Origin: Planctomycetota bacterium | GTDB taxonomy: Bacteria > Planctomycetota > Planctomycetia > Gemmatales > Gemmataceae | NCBI GenBank assembly: GCA_016873095.1 | Contig: VGYC01000005.1 | Coordinates: forward strand, 23,470-87,469 | Direction: 5' to 3' | DNA: 64,000 nt | Shown here: positions 52,304 to 61,079 of the stretch, one piece after another | Numbering within the stretch: position 1 is the first letter of the stretch | Layout: each line of letters begins with the position of its first letter | Notes under the pieces: model-generated | Database searches by the model: none | The model's input: the letters and a program-made list of their open reading frames with translations, nothing else | Told to the model about the DNA's origin: nothing | Translations under genes and position numbers: made by a program

Positions 52304-53881
52304 ATGGATCAAGGTGAACCTTCGATGAGCAATCCCGATCGATGTGCACCTGTGCCCATTCAGTGGCGATTCAAGGTGATGGCTCGTCTGCTGTGCGAGC
52401 TGCGCAAACACGATTTTCGCGCGGCACGGACATGGATCGACACGATGTATCCGCGTGTCTCCGTGGTTACGCGACTGATTCGATTCGTATGCTGGTCGCT
52501 ACGCCAGATGTGGTGCGACATCCCGGCGGCGCTGCGCTGTGCGACTTTTGCCCGGCCTGTGTCGCGCACCCCTGTGTGGCTCGCCGACGGTAATCCACTG
52601 GAGAATCATCCCTGGAGCCGAGATGCTGATGCGACGTTACCCCAGCGAGCAGACGTCGTGGTCATCGGCGCCGGTTTCACTGGCGGAGCACTTGCCTATC
52701 ACTGGTCCAAGCGAGCCACCACGGATTCGTCGCGAAAGATGGTGATTGTGGAGATGGGGGAGGCAGCCAGCGGTTCCTCTGGTCGAAACGAAGGCCTCGT
52801 GGTCATGGGGCGCTACTGCCACATGGTATTCAAGACGGTGCTCGACTACTTAGGGCGATTGCGCGCGCATTGGCCAGATACTCTCCGGCGACAACTCGCG
52901 CGCCAGTTCGCGGTCGTCTACTGCAAGGCGGCCTACCGCAACGCAGATCTCATCGAACAGACCGTCAAGAACGAGGGTTTCGACTGCGACTATGTCCGCC
53001 AGGGCTGGATCCAGGCGCGAGATGCCGATCAACAGGCGCTGCTGGCCGAGTCGGTGCAGATGGCGCTCGACACCGGCACGACCGACTGGACCACCATCAC
53101 GCCAATCGAAGTCGAACGCCGCACGGGAATGCGCGTCACTCACAACGCCGGTTTTTCTCTCGCTGCGGCATCGTTTCATCCGGCCAAGTGGGTCTGGAGT
53201 CTGTTGCAGGTCGCGCTCACATCGGCACAGGTCGAATTCTACTCACGGACCAGGGTGGCGAGGGTAGAGGACATGGGCGAGGAATACCGCATCCACACCT
53301 CACGAGGCGTGATCCTCGCCCGTCATGTCGTCAACGCGACGGAGTCGTACACGCCGCTGCTGCATCCTCAGTTTCATGACCGCATTCTCCCCACGCAGAC
53401 TCAGGCCGCCTCGGGGGCAGGCGGTCCCACGGCGATGAAGCCTCATGTCGGCATCAGCGGGACGCGGGCATTCTTCGGCAAGCACGGCGGCATGGTGATG
53501 GTTGGCTCCGACGCCACACGAGTTGCCGACCACGAAGCGGGCCGCATTCAGCCTTCGCGTTTCATCACCAAGTTCTTGCTCGGCGAGATGAGGCGGTATT
53601 TCGGCGAGTACCGATATCGCGTCACCCACGAGTGGAGCGGCACCGTGAGTTACACACCCGACGAGTTTCCCATCGTCGGGCTGATGGACGACAAGCGGCA
53701 ATACATCATCGCCGGCATGGCAGGGTCCGGGACCGCAGTCTCGTTCAATGCCGGTCGCTGCATCGTCAATCGCATCCTTGGCATCACGGACGAGCCGGAT
53801 GACTATCCGCCCGAGTACTTCAGCCCAAAGCGTCTTCTGGACCCGGACAAGCACACCTGGCCGCAGCTGGCAGAATCGTAA
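52304..53881 (+). CDS. FAD-dependent oxidoreductase (DAO family) with a 115-residue N-terminal extension
   Basis: 525 residues. The FAD dinucleotide motif lies unusually far in, VVVIGAGFTGGALAYH at 118-133, followed by VIVEMGEAASGSSGRNEGL and, near the end, YIIAGMAGSGTAVSFNAGR. The fold is the D-amino-acid oxidase/glycine oxidase family. Residues 1-115 (including VTRLIRFVCWSLRQMWCD) are extra, with a moderately hydrophobic stretch at about 55-75 that could anchor it to the membrane. It lacks a normal signal peptide. It starts 25 bp after the PVC dehydrogenase in the same operon. It probably oxidises an amine or amino sugar-like substrate. Confidence 0.85.
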   Translation: MDQGEPSMSNPDRCAPVPIQWRFKVMARLLCELRKHDFRAARTWIDTMYPRVSVVTRLIRFVCWSLRQMWCDIPAALRCATFARPVSRTPVWLADGNPLENHPWSRDADATLPQRADVVVIGAGFTGGALAYHWSKRATTDSSRKMVIVEMGEAASGSSGRNEGLVVMGRYCHMVFKTVLDYLGRLRAHWPDTLRRQLARQFAVVYCKAAYRNADLIEQTVKNEGFDCDYVRQGWIQARDADQQALLAESVQMALDTGTTDWTTITPIEVERRTGMRVTHNAGFSLAAASFHPAKWVWSLLQVALTSAQVEFYSRTRVARVEDMGEEYRIHTSRGVILARHVVNATESYTPLLHPQFHDRILPTQTQAASGAGGPTAMKPHVGISGTRAFFGKHGGMVMVGSDATRVADHEAGRIQPSRFITKFLLGEMRRYFGEYRYRVTHEWSGTVSYTPDEFPIVGLMDDKRQYIIAGMAGSGTAVSFNAGRCIVNRILGITDEPDDYPPEYFSPKRLLDPDKHTWPQLAES

Positions 53882-53899
53882 ACCGAAGGAGTGATGCCG

Positions 53900-55516
53900 A
53901 TGACAGCAACCAGCAAGCGATGGATCGGCGCAGGGCTCGTCATTCTCGTCAGCGCATTGTGCATGGGAAAGAATCTCGGAGATGAGCCGCCCAAGGATTC
54001 CCGGACGCCGGCGCCGCGCGGAGAGCGGCGACTACTCTATGTCAGCGACCCCTCCAGCATCGCAAACAACTTGTTTCCCGATCCAGTCAAGGCAGACGAC
54101 CTGCGCCGATGGGTGGATGAGCTGGCGGACAGCGGCGTCGATACTTTCAACCAGGAAGTCTACAACCAGTGCTGGACGACTTACTGGAATTCCAGACGGT
54201 TCGAGTACGATCCACGTCCGCAGCACAGGCGCTTTCTGTCGCTGCTGGAGAAGGGCATTCAACCACTTGCGATTCTCATCGAGCAGTGCCATAGACGCAA
54301 GCTGACCTTCATCGCCGGCTTTCGCATGAACGACAATCACGGCGGCGTCGGCAGGTTTGTGCGCGCTCATCCGGATTGGGTCTTGCGCGAGTTTCCGGAA
54401 GGCGAACTGTACAAGGCTAGCCAGCCCCTCGACTTCACTTTTGCGGGTCCGCGCGATTATGTGCATGACGTGATTGCCGAGGTTGTCTCCCGGTTCGACG
54501 TGGACGGTGTCGAGCTTTGTTTCCGTGATCACGGTTACTTTCCAGCAGGAAAAGGTCGGGAACGAGCCCACTTGATGACGGAGCTTGTACGCCGCATTCG
54601 TGCCACCCTGGATGATGCGGGCAAAGCGAAAAGGAAGAAGCTTCTGCTCGGCGCGAGGGTCTTTTCGTCGCTGGGAGAATGCCAGAACCTGGGACTGGAC
54701 GTACCCACCTGGATTGCAAAGGGGGCCATCGATTATCTCTGCCCGCAGGACGTGATGTATGCTGATTTCAACATGCCTGTCGCCGAGTTCGCACGTCTGA
54801 CGCGCGCTTCTAAGTGCATGCTCTATCCGGCGATCTTGCCCTGGACCAGCGCACGAGCCCGCAACCGACTGGATGGGATTCCACTGAGCACGGCAAGCTG
54901 CTGCGCCCTGGCGCACATGTATTACTGCGCGGGCGCCGACGGCGTGTCGGTTTACAATCACTTCACAACGATGTGGCATGCGCCATTCTATCCGCAGGCA
55001 GTGCGGCGTCTGAGAGTACTGGGAAATCCTGCCGCGGTCGCAGCAGGCGAGCGCCATTACATCTTCGATCCGACCTGGGGCGGGCTTGCTTACTTTGGAA
55101 AGGACCGGACCTCCACGGGGGCCGTCAAGGCGAATCGCATCTCGCTGGACCGGACCCGGAACAAGGCCCAGGGCGATTACCCCTTCTGGCTGTTCGAGGG
55201 TCTGACGCGGCGCGAGCGCGCAACGCTCCTCTTTCGTGGTTTCAACCTGCTCGGTACCGACGAACTGGAAGTGGCACTGAATGGCAATATCATTGCAGCG
55301 GACGCTCTCAAACGCGTTGGCCGCGGCCTGCCGGAGCAAGGCCGTATCGATTTCCGCAAAGGAAAAGAGCCAGCGTTCTCGACACGCTGGTTTGAGCTGA
55401 AGCCCAGCCTGATTGTTCGGGGCGAGAACAAGCTGAGCGTCGCACTCAAGAAAAGCGATCCGCAGGCTTCGGGTCCAATCGTGATCGATGAAGTCGAGGT
55501 GTTTGTGCAACCATGA
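53900..55516 (+). CDS. Exported TIM-barrel glycoside-hydrolase-like protein
   Basis: 538 residues from ATG 53900, which has AAGGAG at the right spacing; GTG 53891 and ATG 53894 lie too close to it. A signal peptide is present (RWIGAGLVILVSALCMG). The N-terminal two-thirds is a beta/alpha barrel with motifs YVSDPSSIANNLFPDP, LAILIEQCHRRKLTFIAGFRMNDNHGG, VVSRFDVDGVELCFRDHGYFP, LGARVFSSLGECQNLGLDVPTWI and GVSVYNHFTTMWH. The C-terminal 130 residues are a beta domain (LFRGFNLLGTDELEVALNGN). It resembles GHL10/family 10-like glycosidases of planctomycetes, with the DGVEL glutamate as a candidate catalytic residue. Confident identity cannot be given. Confidence 0.75.
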   Translation: MTATSKRWIGAGLVILVSALCMGKNLGDEPPKDSRTPAPRGERRLLYVSDPSSIANNLFPDPVKADDLRRWVDELADSGVDTFNQEVYNQCWTTYWNSRRFEYDPRPQHRRFLSLLEKGIQPLAILIEQCHRRKLTFIAGFRMNDNHGGVGRFVRAHPDWVLREFPEGELYKASQPLDFTFAGPRDYVHDVIAEVVSRFDVDGVELCFRDHGYFPAGKGRERAHLMTELVRRIRATLDDAGKAKRKKLLLGARVFSSLGECQNLGLDVPTWIAKGAIDYLCPQDVMYADFNMPVAEFARLTRASKCMLYPAILPWTSARARNRLDGIPLSTASCCALAHMYYCAGADGVSVYNHFTTMWHAPFYPQAVRRLRVLGNPAAVAAGERHYIFDPTWGGLAYFGKDRTSTGAVKANRISLDRTRNKAQGDYPFWLFEGLTRRERATLLFRGFNLLGTDELEVALNGNIIAADALKRVGRGLPEQGRIDFRKGKEPAFSTRWFELKPSLIVRGENKLSVALKKSDPQASGPIVIDEVEVFVQP

Positions 55517-55615
55517 TAGGCTCTCTTGTTCGCGACCAGTCCTTCCACGAGCGGGGGAGATTCTTTTGACATCACTCGCCGTTCGTCGAAGGCAAGAACC
55601 GAAGGAGTGATTCAC

Positions 55616-58303
55616 ATGCATGTGATGCACAGGAGCAAGAGCTGGCTGAGAGCTGTACCCGTCATCTTGGCAATGGCAATACCATCGGCTCTTGTTCATG
55701 GCGATGACCAGTTCGCCGCAACAGGGCACAAGCGGCAAAACATTTACCACTCTCCGCAGCGACCTGGATTCACGAGTTGGGTCGGCGCCTGGTCGATGCC
55801 AGACGGCGACATCATGGTCTGTTTCACCCAGGCGACTGGGCCGACCAAGAATCGCGCTTCGGCGCCGAAAGATGTGCGGCAAAAGTTGAACTGGCCGCCG
55901 GCGGGCGCCCCGGATTACGACATGACGGGACTCGACCTGAGAAACGTCCATCTCCGCTCTTCGGACGGCGGGAAGTCCTGGAAGCAGGTCAGTGCCGACA
56001 GTTTCAAGTCGTGCATGAACGGGGTCACAGGCGAGGCCCAGACAGCCCTGTCGGACGGAACCGTGGTGCGAGGCGTATGGGGCTTCTACTTACCCTTCGA
56101 TAAGGAATTACCCCGTACCGGCTACCTCCAACGGTCGAAGGACGGTACAAGGTCCTGGAGCAAGCCCGCGGTATTGCTCGACCCGAGCCGGTATTCCGCG
56201 TGGCCCCGGCGCATTCGGGTGCTGCGTGACGGTCGGCTGATTGCACTTCTGGGGGTAGCTTCCATTCCGGCCGGCACACACACACGCACTGAGTTCAGCA
56301 GGAAAGTGGTGCCGATGCTGGTCGTGTCGGCGGACAATGGCAATACCTGGAAGGGGCCAATTGCCGCGGTGCCTGAGGATCAGTCGAGCGGCTGGACCGA
56401 GGAGTTTGACGTCGCGGAGCTCGACAACGGCGATCTGCTGGCCGTCTTCCGACGAGATGGAGATTCAAGACGCTGGCAGGGCTTGCTCAAAAAGTCGGGC
56501 GCTACCTGGGTACCGCAAAAAGCAAGCATGTCGGTCCTGCCGCACTCAGGCCAACCGGAACTGCTGGCCACGCGCGAGGGGCCAATCCTGCATGTGGCCA
56601 CCAGCGGCATCCATTGCACCACGGATGCTGGCAAAAACTGGAAAAAACTCGATGTGCCGGGAACGGCTTACTATCCCAGATCCGTGCAGAGCCGAAATGG
56701 CCGCATCTTCGTTTTCGGTCACCTCGGCGGGGACGACGCTTACGGCAAGGTCGATCAGTCGATCGTCATGGATACCTTTCAGTTAGCGACAAATGCCATG
56801 CCGGACGCCGACAAGAACGCCAACAAGAACGTCCCTGGTTTCGCCGTCAAGCCGGGTGTGCGACAACTCTGTCTGGACGACGTCGGCATTGAGAAGATCG
56901 ACCATCTGCAACGTGTCGTCAACCAGCCGAGACGGCATCCCGCAAACCCGGTCCTCAAGGGCGAACACCCATGGGAAAAGATGTCGGCGTCGGTCTACGG
57001 CACGATGCTGTACGATGCGAACGCCAAGCTATTCCGCCTCTGGTATCTGTGCTCGCCGGCGCCGCCGAGTAGCGGCCGCAAGTGGGTCGAGGTCGGCGGT
57101 TACCGGCGCGTGACGAATTGCACTCTCCTGGCCTACGCCACATCGAAGAACGGCGTGCAATGGGACAAGCCGAAGTTGAACCAACTCAGCTTCGAAGGAT
57201 CGAAGAAGAACAACCTGCTCGATATCGGCATCGACAACCCCGAGGGGGTGGGGGTTCTTCATGCCCCGCACGAAAAGGACCCGGCACGCCGCTATGTCGC
57301 CTTCTTCTGGGATCGCCGCTTGACTCCGCCGGACGACCCCACCGGCGTGGACGAGAAACTCGCGAAGGTTCAGAAAGAACCGACCGGCTTGACTGAACGG
57401 CAACGTGCCGGCGGCATGTGGGTCGCCTTTTCACCCGATGGAATCGTCTGGAAAACTCACGGCCCCGTTTTACCTCAAGGCAGCGACACGACTCACACGA
57501 TCCTCTACGACGCGAAACTCAAGAGATACGTCGCCTTCGGCCGCATGGGATTTGGCCGCACCGTCGCGCGCACGGAAAGTGATGACGGCTTGAAGTGGTC
57601 GGATCCGAAACTGGTCCTGGCCTGCGATGGCAAGGATGGCCCTGGCGGCCAGATTTACGGCATGCCCACCGACCTGTACGAGGGGTTATACGTCGGCATG
57701 TTCTGGATGTACCGAGAGGGCACCGACGCGCGGATCGATACGCAGCTTGCCGTCAGCCGTGACGGAACTGTCTGGAATCGCGCCGCCGGACGGCAGACTT
57801 TCCTGGCCAATGCGCCGGAAGGCTCGTGGGATGACGGCATGTCCCGCGCCGGCCGTGGCATCAACGTCGTCGGTGATACCATTTACTTGCATTACTCGAT
57901 GGTCAACGGTCCGCATCGCAGCCCCAAGTTTCCCAAGGTCGAGAGGAAGTTTCCCGGTGCGATTGGTCTGGTCACCTTGAGGCGCGACGGCTTCGTCTCG
58001 CTCGACGCCCAGGATAAGGCGGGCACTCTCATGACAAGACCGTTTGTGCTGTCCGCCGGCGAACTTCACATCAACGCCGACACGGCGGCCGGCACGCTCC
58101 AGGTCGCGGTCTGCGATGAATCCGGCAAATCAATCAAAGGATTCGAGCAATCGCGGCAAATCCGCTCGAGCCGGACCGATGTCGTGGTTTCCTGGAAGGG
58201 TGCGAAGCTAGAAAGTCTACGTGGACAGACGGTGCGGCTGCGCTTCACACTGCAACGGGGGAAACTGTTCTCGTACTGGCTGACGCCAGCTGCATCTTCG
58301 TAG
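55616..58303 (+). CDS. Exported sialidase-like propeller fused to a GH32-like propeller
   Basis: 895 residues from ATG 55616 (GAAGGAG 8 nt upstream), with a signal peptide (SWLRAVPVILAMAIPSALVHG). The N-terminal part (about 40-400) is a sialidase/BNR-type propeller with Asp-boxes SSDGGKSW (115-122), SADNGNTW and TTDAGKNW. From about 415 the sequence restarts as a second propeller paralogous to the 47456 protein: LDDVGIEKIDHLQRVVNQP, YGTMLYDANAKLFRLWYLC, LAYATSKNGVQWDKP and FSPDGIVWKTHG. The final 70 residues form a beta domain. The joined arrangement suggests sequential cleavage or binding of one glycan. It is the last gene of the rightward operon. Confidence 0.85.
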   Translation: MHVMHRSKSWLRAVPVILAMAIPSALVHGDDQFAATGHKRQNIYHSPQRPGFTSWVGAWSMPDGDIMVCFTQATGPTKNRASAPKDVRQKLNWPPAGAPDYDMTGLDLRNVHLRSSDGGKSWKQVSADSFKSCMNGVTGEAQTALSDGTVVRGVWGFYLPFDKELPRTGYLQRSKDGTRSWSKPAVLLDPSRYSAWPRRIRVLRDGRLIALLGVASIPAGTHTRTEFSRKVVPMLVVSADNGNTWKGPIAAVPEDQSSGWTEEFDVAELDNGDLLAVFRRDGDSRRWQGLLKKSGATWVPQKASMSVLPHSGQPELLATREGPILHVATSGIHCTTDAGKNWKKLDVPGTAYYPRSVQSRNGRIFVFGHLGGDDAYGKVDQSIVMDTFQLATNAMPDADKNANKNVPGFAVKPGVRQLCLDDVGIEKIDHLQRVVNQPRRHPANPVLKGEHPWEKMSASVYGTMLYDANAKLFRLWYLCSPAPPSSGRKWVEVGGYRRVTNCTLLAYATSKNGVQWDKPKLNQLSFEGSKKNNLLDIGIDNPEGVGVLHAPHEKDPARRYVAFFWDRRLTPPDDPTGVDEKLAKVQKEPTGLTERQRAGGMWVAFSPDGIVWKTHGPVLPQGSDTTHTILYDAKLKRYVAFGRMGFGRTVARTESDDGLKWSDPKLVLACDGKDGPGGQIYGMPTDLYEGLYVGMFWMYREGTDARIDTQLAVSRDGTVWNRAAGRQTFLANAPEGSWDDGMSRAGRGINVVGDTIYLHYSMVNGPHRSPKFPKVERKFPGAIGLVTLRRDGFVSLDAQDKAGTLMTRPFVLSAGELHINADTAAGTLQVAVCDESGKSIKGFEQSRQIRSSRTDVVVSWKGAKLESLRGQTVRLRFTLQRGKLFSYWLTPAASS

Positions 58304-58444
58304 AGGCGGCCACGTCGATGGCGGCCGTCTTCGCCTGTCCGCCTGGGCGTGGCGAATAGCGTAACTTCTTTGAAGCGGTCAAGGGACGCGCGTGGGTGTG
58401 CAAATGCCGCACGCAGGGAAATTGAGAACTTACCGAATAGTCTC

Positions 58445-59218
58445 CTAAATGCCGCTGCCGCCTTCGTGTTCGATGACGTGCAGGCCGCACTCTTTCTTGT
58501 CCGTGCCGGCCCAGCGGCCTGCGCGCTCGTCCTCACCGATGGCGACGGCGCGCGTGCACGGCCAGCAGCCGATGCTGGGGTAGCCCTGGTCGTGCAGCGG
58601 GTTGTACGGGATCTCGTGCTTGAGGATGAAGCTCCAGACGTCGTTGCGTGTCCAGTTCAAGAGCGGATTCAGCTTGGCAAGATTGAACTTCCCGTCCCAT
58701 TGCACGACATCAGCGCGGGCACGGTGCTTGGTTTGATCGGCCCGGATGGCACTGATCCAGGCCTCGTAGCCGGCCAGGGCCCGCACCAGTGGCCGTTTCT
58801 TGCGATCGAAGCAGCACTGATCTGGGTTGATTGCGTACAGCGGCCCGCCATGCTCTTCCTCGTATTCCGCGACCGTTGTGTCCGGCGTGACCAGTTCAAC
58901 TTCGATGCCATAGCGATCTTTGATGCGCTCGCGCACCTGCATCGTTTCGGGAAACTGGTAGCCGGTTTCAAGGTTGAAGATGCGGACGCGCGGCTCGATC
59001 GGGGCGAGCATGTGGATGATGCAGCAGCCCTCGGCGCCGAAAGCTGTCGCCATGGTCAGCCGCGGAAAGTAGCGCTCGACGCCCCAGCGCAGGATTGTTT
59101 CGGGAGACTGGCCTTCAAGGCGGGCACTGGCGTCGGCAATCTCATCGCGCGTGATTGGCGTGGTGGTCACTGTCTCGAGTGTCGACGCTCCGTTCGACTT
59201 GGATATGCCGTCCAGCAT
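58445..59218 (-). CDS. cysH: Phosphoadenylyl/adenylyl-sulfate reductase with a 4Fe-4S cluster
   Basis: 257 residues. It has the PAPS/APS reductase layout: TMATAFGAEGCCIIHML at the nucleotide site, IFNLETGYQFPET and TPDTTVAEYE. Cluster ligands are Cys135, Cys136, Cys218 and Cys221 (CC-x81-C-x2-C). The catalytic Cys244 sits in KKECGLH. Four cluster cysteines indicate the APS-reductase type used in bacterial assimilatory sulfate reduction (thioredoxin-dependent, cytoplasmic). An AGGAAAC Shine-Dalgarno precedes ATG 59218. It is divergently unlinked from the glycan locus and shows no adjacent cysN/cysD genes. It ends facing the fusion gene across 141 bp. Confidence 0.95.
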   Translation of the reverse strand: MLDGISKSNGASTLETVTTTPITRDEIADASARLEGQSPETILRWGVERYFPRLTMATAFGAEGCCIIHMLAPIEPRVRIFNLETGYQFPETMQVRERIKDRYGIEVELVTPDTTVAEYEEEHGGPLYAINPDQCCFDRKKRPLVRALAGYEAWISAIRADQTKHRARADVVQWDGKFNLAKLNPLLNWTRNDVWSFILKHEIPYNPLHDQGYPSIGCWPCTRAVAIGEDERAGRWAGTDKKECGLHVIEHEGGSGI

Positions 59219-59366
59219 CAGCGTTTCCTATCTTTACTCACTGCAGCGCCGCACCATCCCATAGCGTGCTAAGAATCCAGTCGTCAAGGCCGACAAAAAA
59301 GTTGAATCGGGTTGGCAGGATCGCGGCAATGAGGCAAATTAGCGAATCTGCGCCAAGATTGCCACA

Positions 59367-60119
59367 TCACTTCTTCATTTTCGCGATCGGCTCCAGAATT
59401 ACCTGCACAGGAGTCTCGACTGGCGGGATCCGGTCCGTATCTGCTTCGAATACCAGGTCATTGTTCTCGCGACTGCTGCTCACAGGCAGGTCGAGCATGG
59501 CCGTGTCGAAATTGGATAGACAGATGATGTCGCCGTCGTTGGCCGCATAGAATGGTTTCTTGGTCTTGTCCAGAGGGTCATCAATCAGCACGCTCCCGGC
59601 AAAGACCCAGTCGGTTTCCAGATGCTTCTTGCTCTTCAAGTTGCGTATCCACTTGTTGGCCGGCACCTTCACGGTCTTCTTGGTCTGCGGATCAACATAC
59701 TCGAGCGAAACCTTGATGGTGGAACCCGAGGGTGGGACAAACTTGGGAACGAACTGGACCGGCTTCCCTGGCTCGGCCCGGGCCAGCGTCAGTGCCGCGT
59801 GAATCAGCCGGGCATCGACGTCCGCCGCCAGGACCGCTTCATGCTCCTTGGTGCGCTTGCGCGTCAGCAGTTGCTCGAGCTGTCCCTTGCGGAGACAAAC
59901 GTAGGCGTTGACGCGCACCAGACGTCGCTCTCCCTGAACTTCCAAGAAGACGTTCTTGCCAACCTCGACCTTCTTGGCGGGCCCCTTCGGCGCCTGGGCG
60001 GCGTCGCCGCTGGGCGCCGGCGTCGGCTCGCCGCCGGCATCGCAACCGGTCACAAGCCACGTGGCCAGCAAGCCCACGGAAAACAAGAAAACGCCCTTGG
60101 GAATTCGTGGCTGCTTCAT
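59367..60119 (-). CDS. YdjY-domain lipoprotein
   Basis: 250 residues. A lipoprotein signal ends with LVTGC, so Cys26 is lipidated. The mature protein shows the YdjY-domain pattern: KNVFLEVQGERRLVRVNAYVCLRKGQLEQLLTRKRTKEHEAVLAADVDARLIHAALTLA region in pieces, AEPGKPVQFVPKF, KWIRNLKSKKHLETDWVFAGSVL and ICLSNFDTAMLDLPVSSSRENNDLVFEADTDRIPP. YdjY proteins are exported and of uncertain function in planctomycetes. It is divergent from the ThuA-like gene by 63 bp, so the two could share a promoter region. Confidence 0.88.
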   Translation of the reverse strand: MKQPRIPKGVFLFSVGLLATWLVTGCDAGGEPTPAPSGDAAQAPKGPAKKVEVGKNVFLEVQGERRLVRVNAYVCLRKGQLEQLLTRKRTKEHEAVLAADVDARLIHAALTLARAEPGKPVQFVPKFVPPSGSTIKVSLEYVDPQTKKTVKVPANKWIRNLKSKKHLETDWVFAGSVLIDDPLDKTKKPFYAANDGDIICLSNFDTAMLDLPVSSSRENNDLVFEADTDRIPPVETPVQVILEPIAKMKK

Positions 60120-60182
60120 ATGGTTAGCATAGCAAAAACCAACAGTCGATGAAGGCGCATTTCAGACGCCGGGAGGCAACAC

Positions 60183-60992
60183 ATGCGGACACTCATGGCG
60201 GCGGTGGCGGCGTTACTCGGGCTGTTCTTGCCGGCGGGCAAGGCCGACGACGACAAGCCGGCCAGGATCCTGCTCGTCGCCAAGGACCGCGATCACGCCT
60301 TCTCGCAGCACGAGTACCTTTCGGACTGCAACATCCTTGCCAAGTGCCTGCGGCAGACCAAGGGCGTCGAGGCAGAGGTCGTCAACGGCTGGCCACGCGA
60401 CCCGGCCAAGCTAAAAGGTGTCACAGCCATCGTCTTCAACACGCGCATGGGCGGCAGCGTCCTCTTCGATCCGCTCGTCAAGGCAAGGGCGGACAAGTTG
60501 CTCAAGGATGGCGTCGGCCTGTCGGCCAGCCACTGGGGCACCGGTGCGGAGAAGCCCGCCGGCGAACTTTGGCTCAACGCCCTGGGCGGCTGGTTCAACG
60601 CCGATCTCTTCTCCAAGTACATGGTTCGCACGACCCGCCTCATGCAGGCCGACCCGAAGCATCCCATCTGCTTCGGCTGGAAGGAGTACAACCTGCGTGA
60701 CGAGTACTACATCAAGCTCAAGTTCCTCCCCGAAGCCAAGACGATCCTCAAGGCCAAGATTGACAAGGTTGAGTATCCGGTAGCCTGGGTGTACGAGCGG
60801 CCCGACGGCGGCCGGTCCTTCGGCTTCCTGGGCGGGCACTTCCACGACAACTTCGGCAACAAGGACTTCCGCCGCGCCATCGTCAACGGCATCCTCTGGA
60901 CCGCCCGCGTCACCGTCCCGCCCGACGGCGCCCCCGTGGACATCACCGCCAAGGACATGGAACTGCCGCCGGACCCGCGGAAAAAGAAGTGA
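60183..60992 (+). CDS. Secreted ThuA-like domain protein
   Basis: 269 residues with GGGAGG upstream of ATG 60183 and a signal peptide (MAAVAALLGLFLPAGKAD). The ThuA-like (trehalose-utilisation, glutamine-amidotransferase fold) pattern is RILLVAKDRDHAFSQHEYLSDCNILAKCL, GVTAIVFNTRMGGSVLFDP, GVGLSASHWGTGAEKPAGELWLNALGGWF and DGGRSFGFLGGHFHDNFGNKDFRRAIVNGILW. It lacks a nucleophilic Cys elbow, as usual for this family. It may process or bind a sugar derivative in the periplasm. The last residues (PDPRKKK) are charged. A hairpin follows 27 bp after the stop. Confidence 0.9.
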   Translation: MRTLMAAVAALLGLFLPAGKADDDKPARILLVAKDRDHAFSQHEYLSDCNILAKCLRQTKGVEAEVVNGWPRDPAKLKGVTAIVFNTRMGGSVLFDPLVKARADKLLKDGVGLSASHWGTGAEKPAGELWLNALGGWFNADLFSKYMVRTTRLMQADPKHPICFGWKEYNLRDEYYIKLKFLPEAKTILKAKIDKVEYPVAWVYERPDGGRSFGFLGGHFHDNFGNKDFRRAIVNGILWTARVTVPPDGAPVDITAKDMELPPDPRKKK

Positions 60993-61019
60993 GTCCAAAA
61001 CTCTGTGTTTACGTTTCGC

Positions 61020-61041
61020 GTTCGCGCGACGCCGCGCGAAC
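61020..61041 (+). terminator. Perfect 9-bp hairpin after thuA-like gene, no U-tract
   Basis: GTTCGCGCG and its complement CGCGCGAAC enclose ACGC. The stem lies 27 bp beyond the stop of the ThuA-like gene. There is no T-run after it, so it may be a processed-end stabiliser or a Rho-assisted site rather than a classical intrinsic terminator. Confidence 0.4.
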
Positions 61042-61079
61042 CAGTAACCAAACGCAGATGATCCTGATAGAAAGAAGTC

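Noticed and set aside
54032..55951. 639-residue minus-strand frame
   Set aside because: Antisense to the TIM-barrel gene and the start of the fusion gene; no motifs. Similar long shadows at 40161-41882, 21624-23156 and 32627-33751 were dropped for the same reason.
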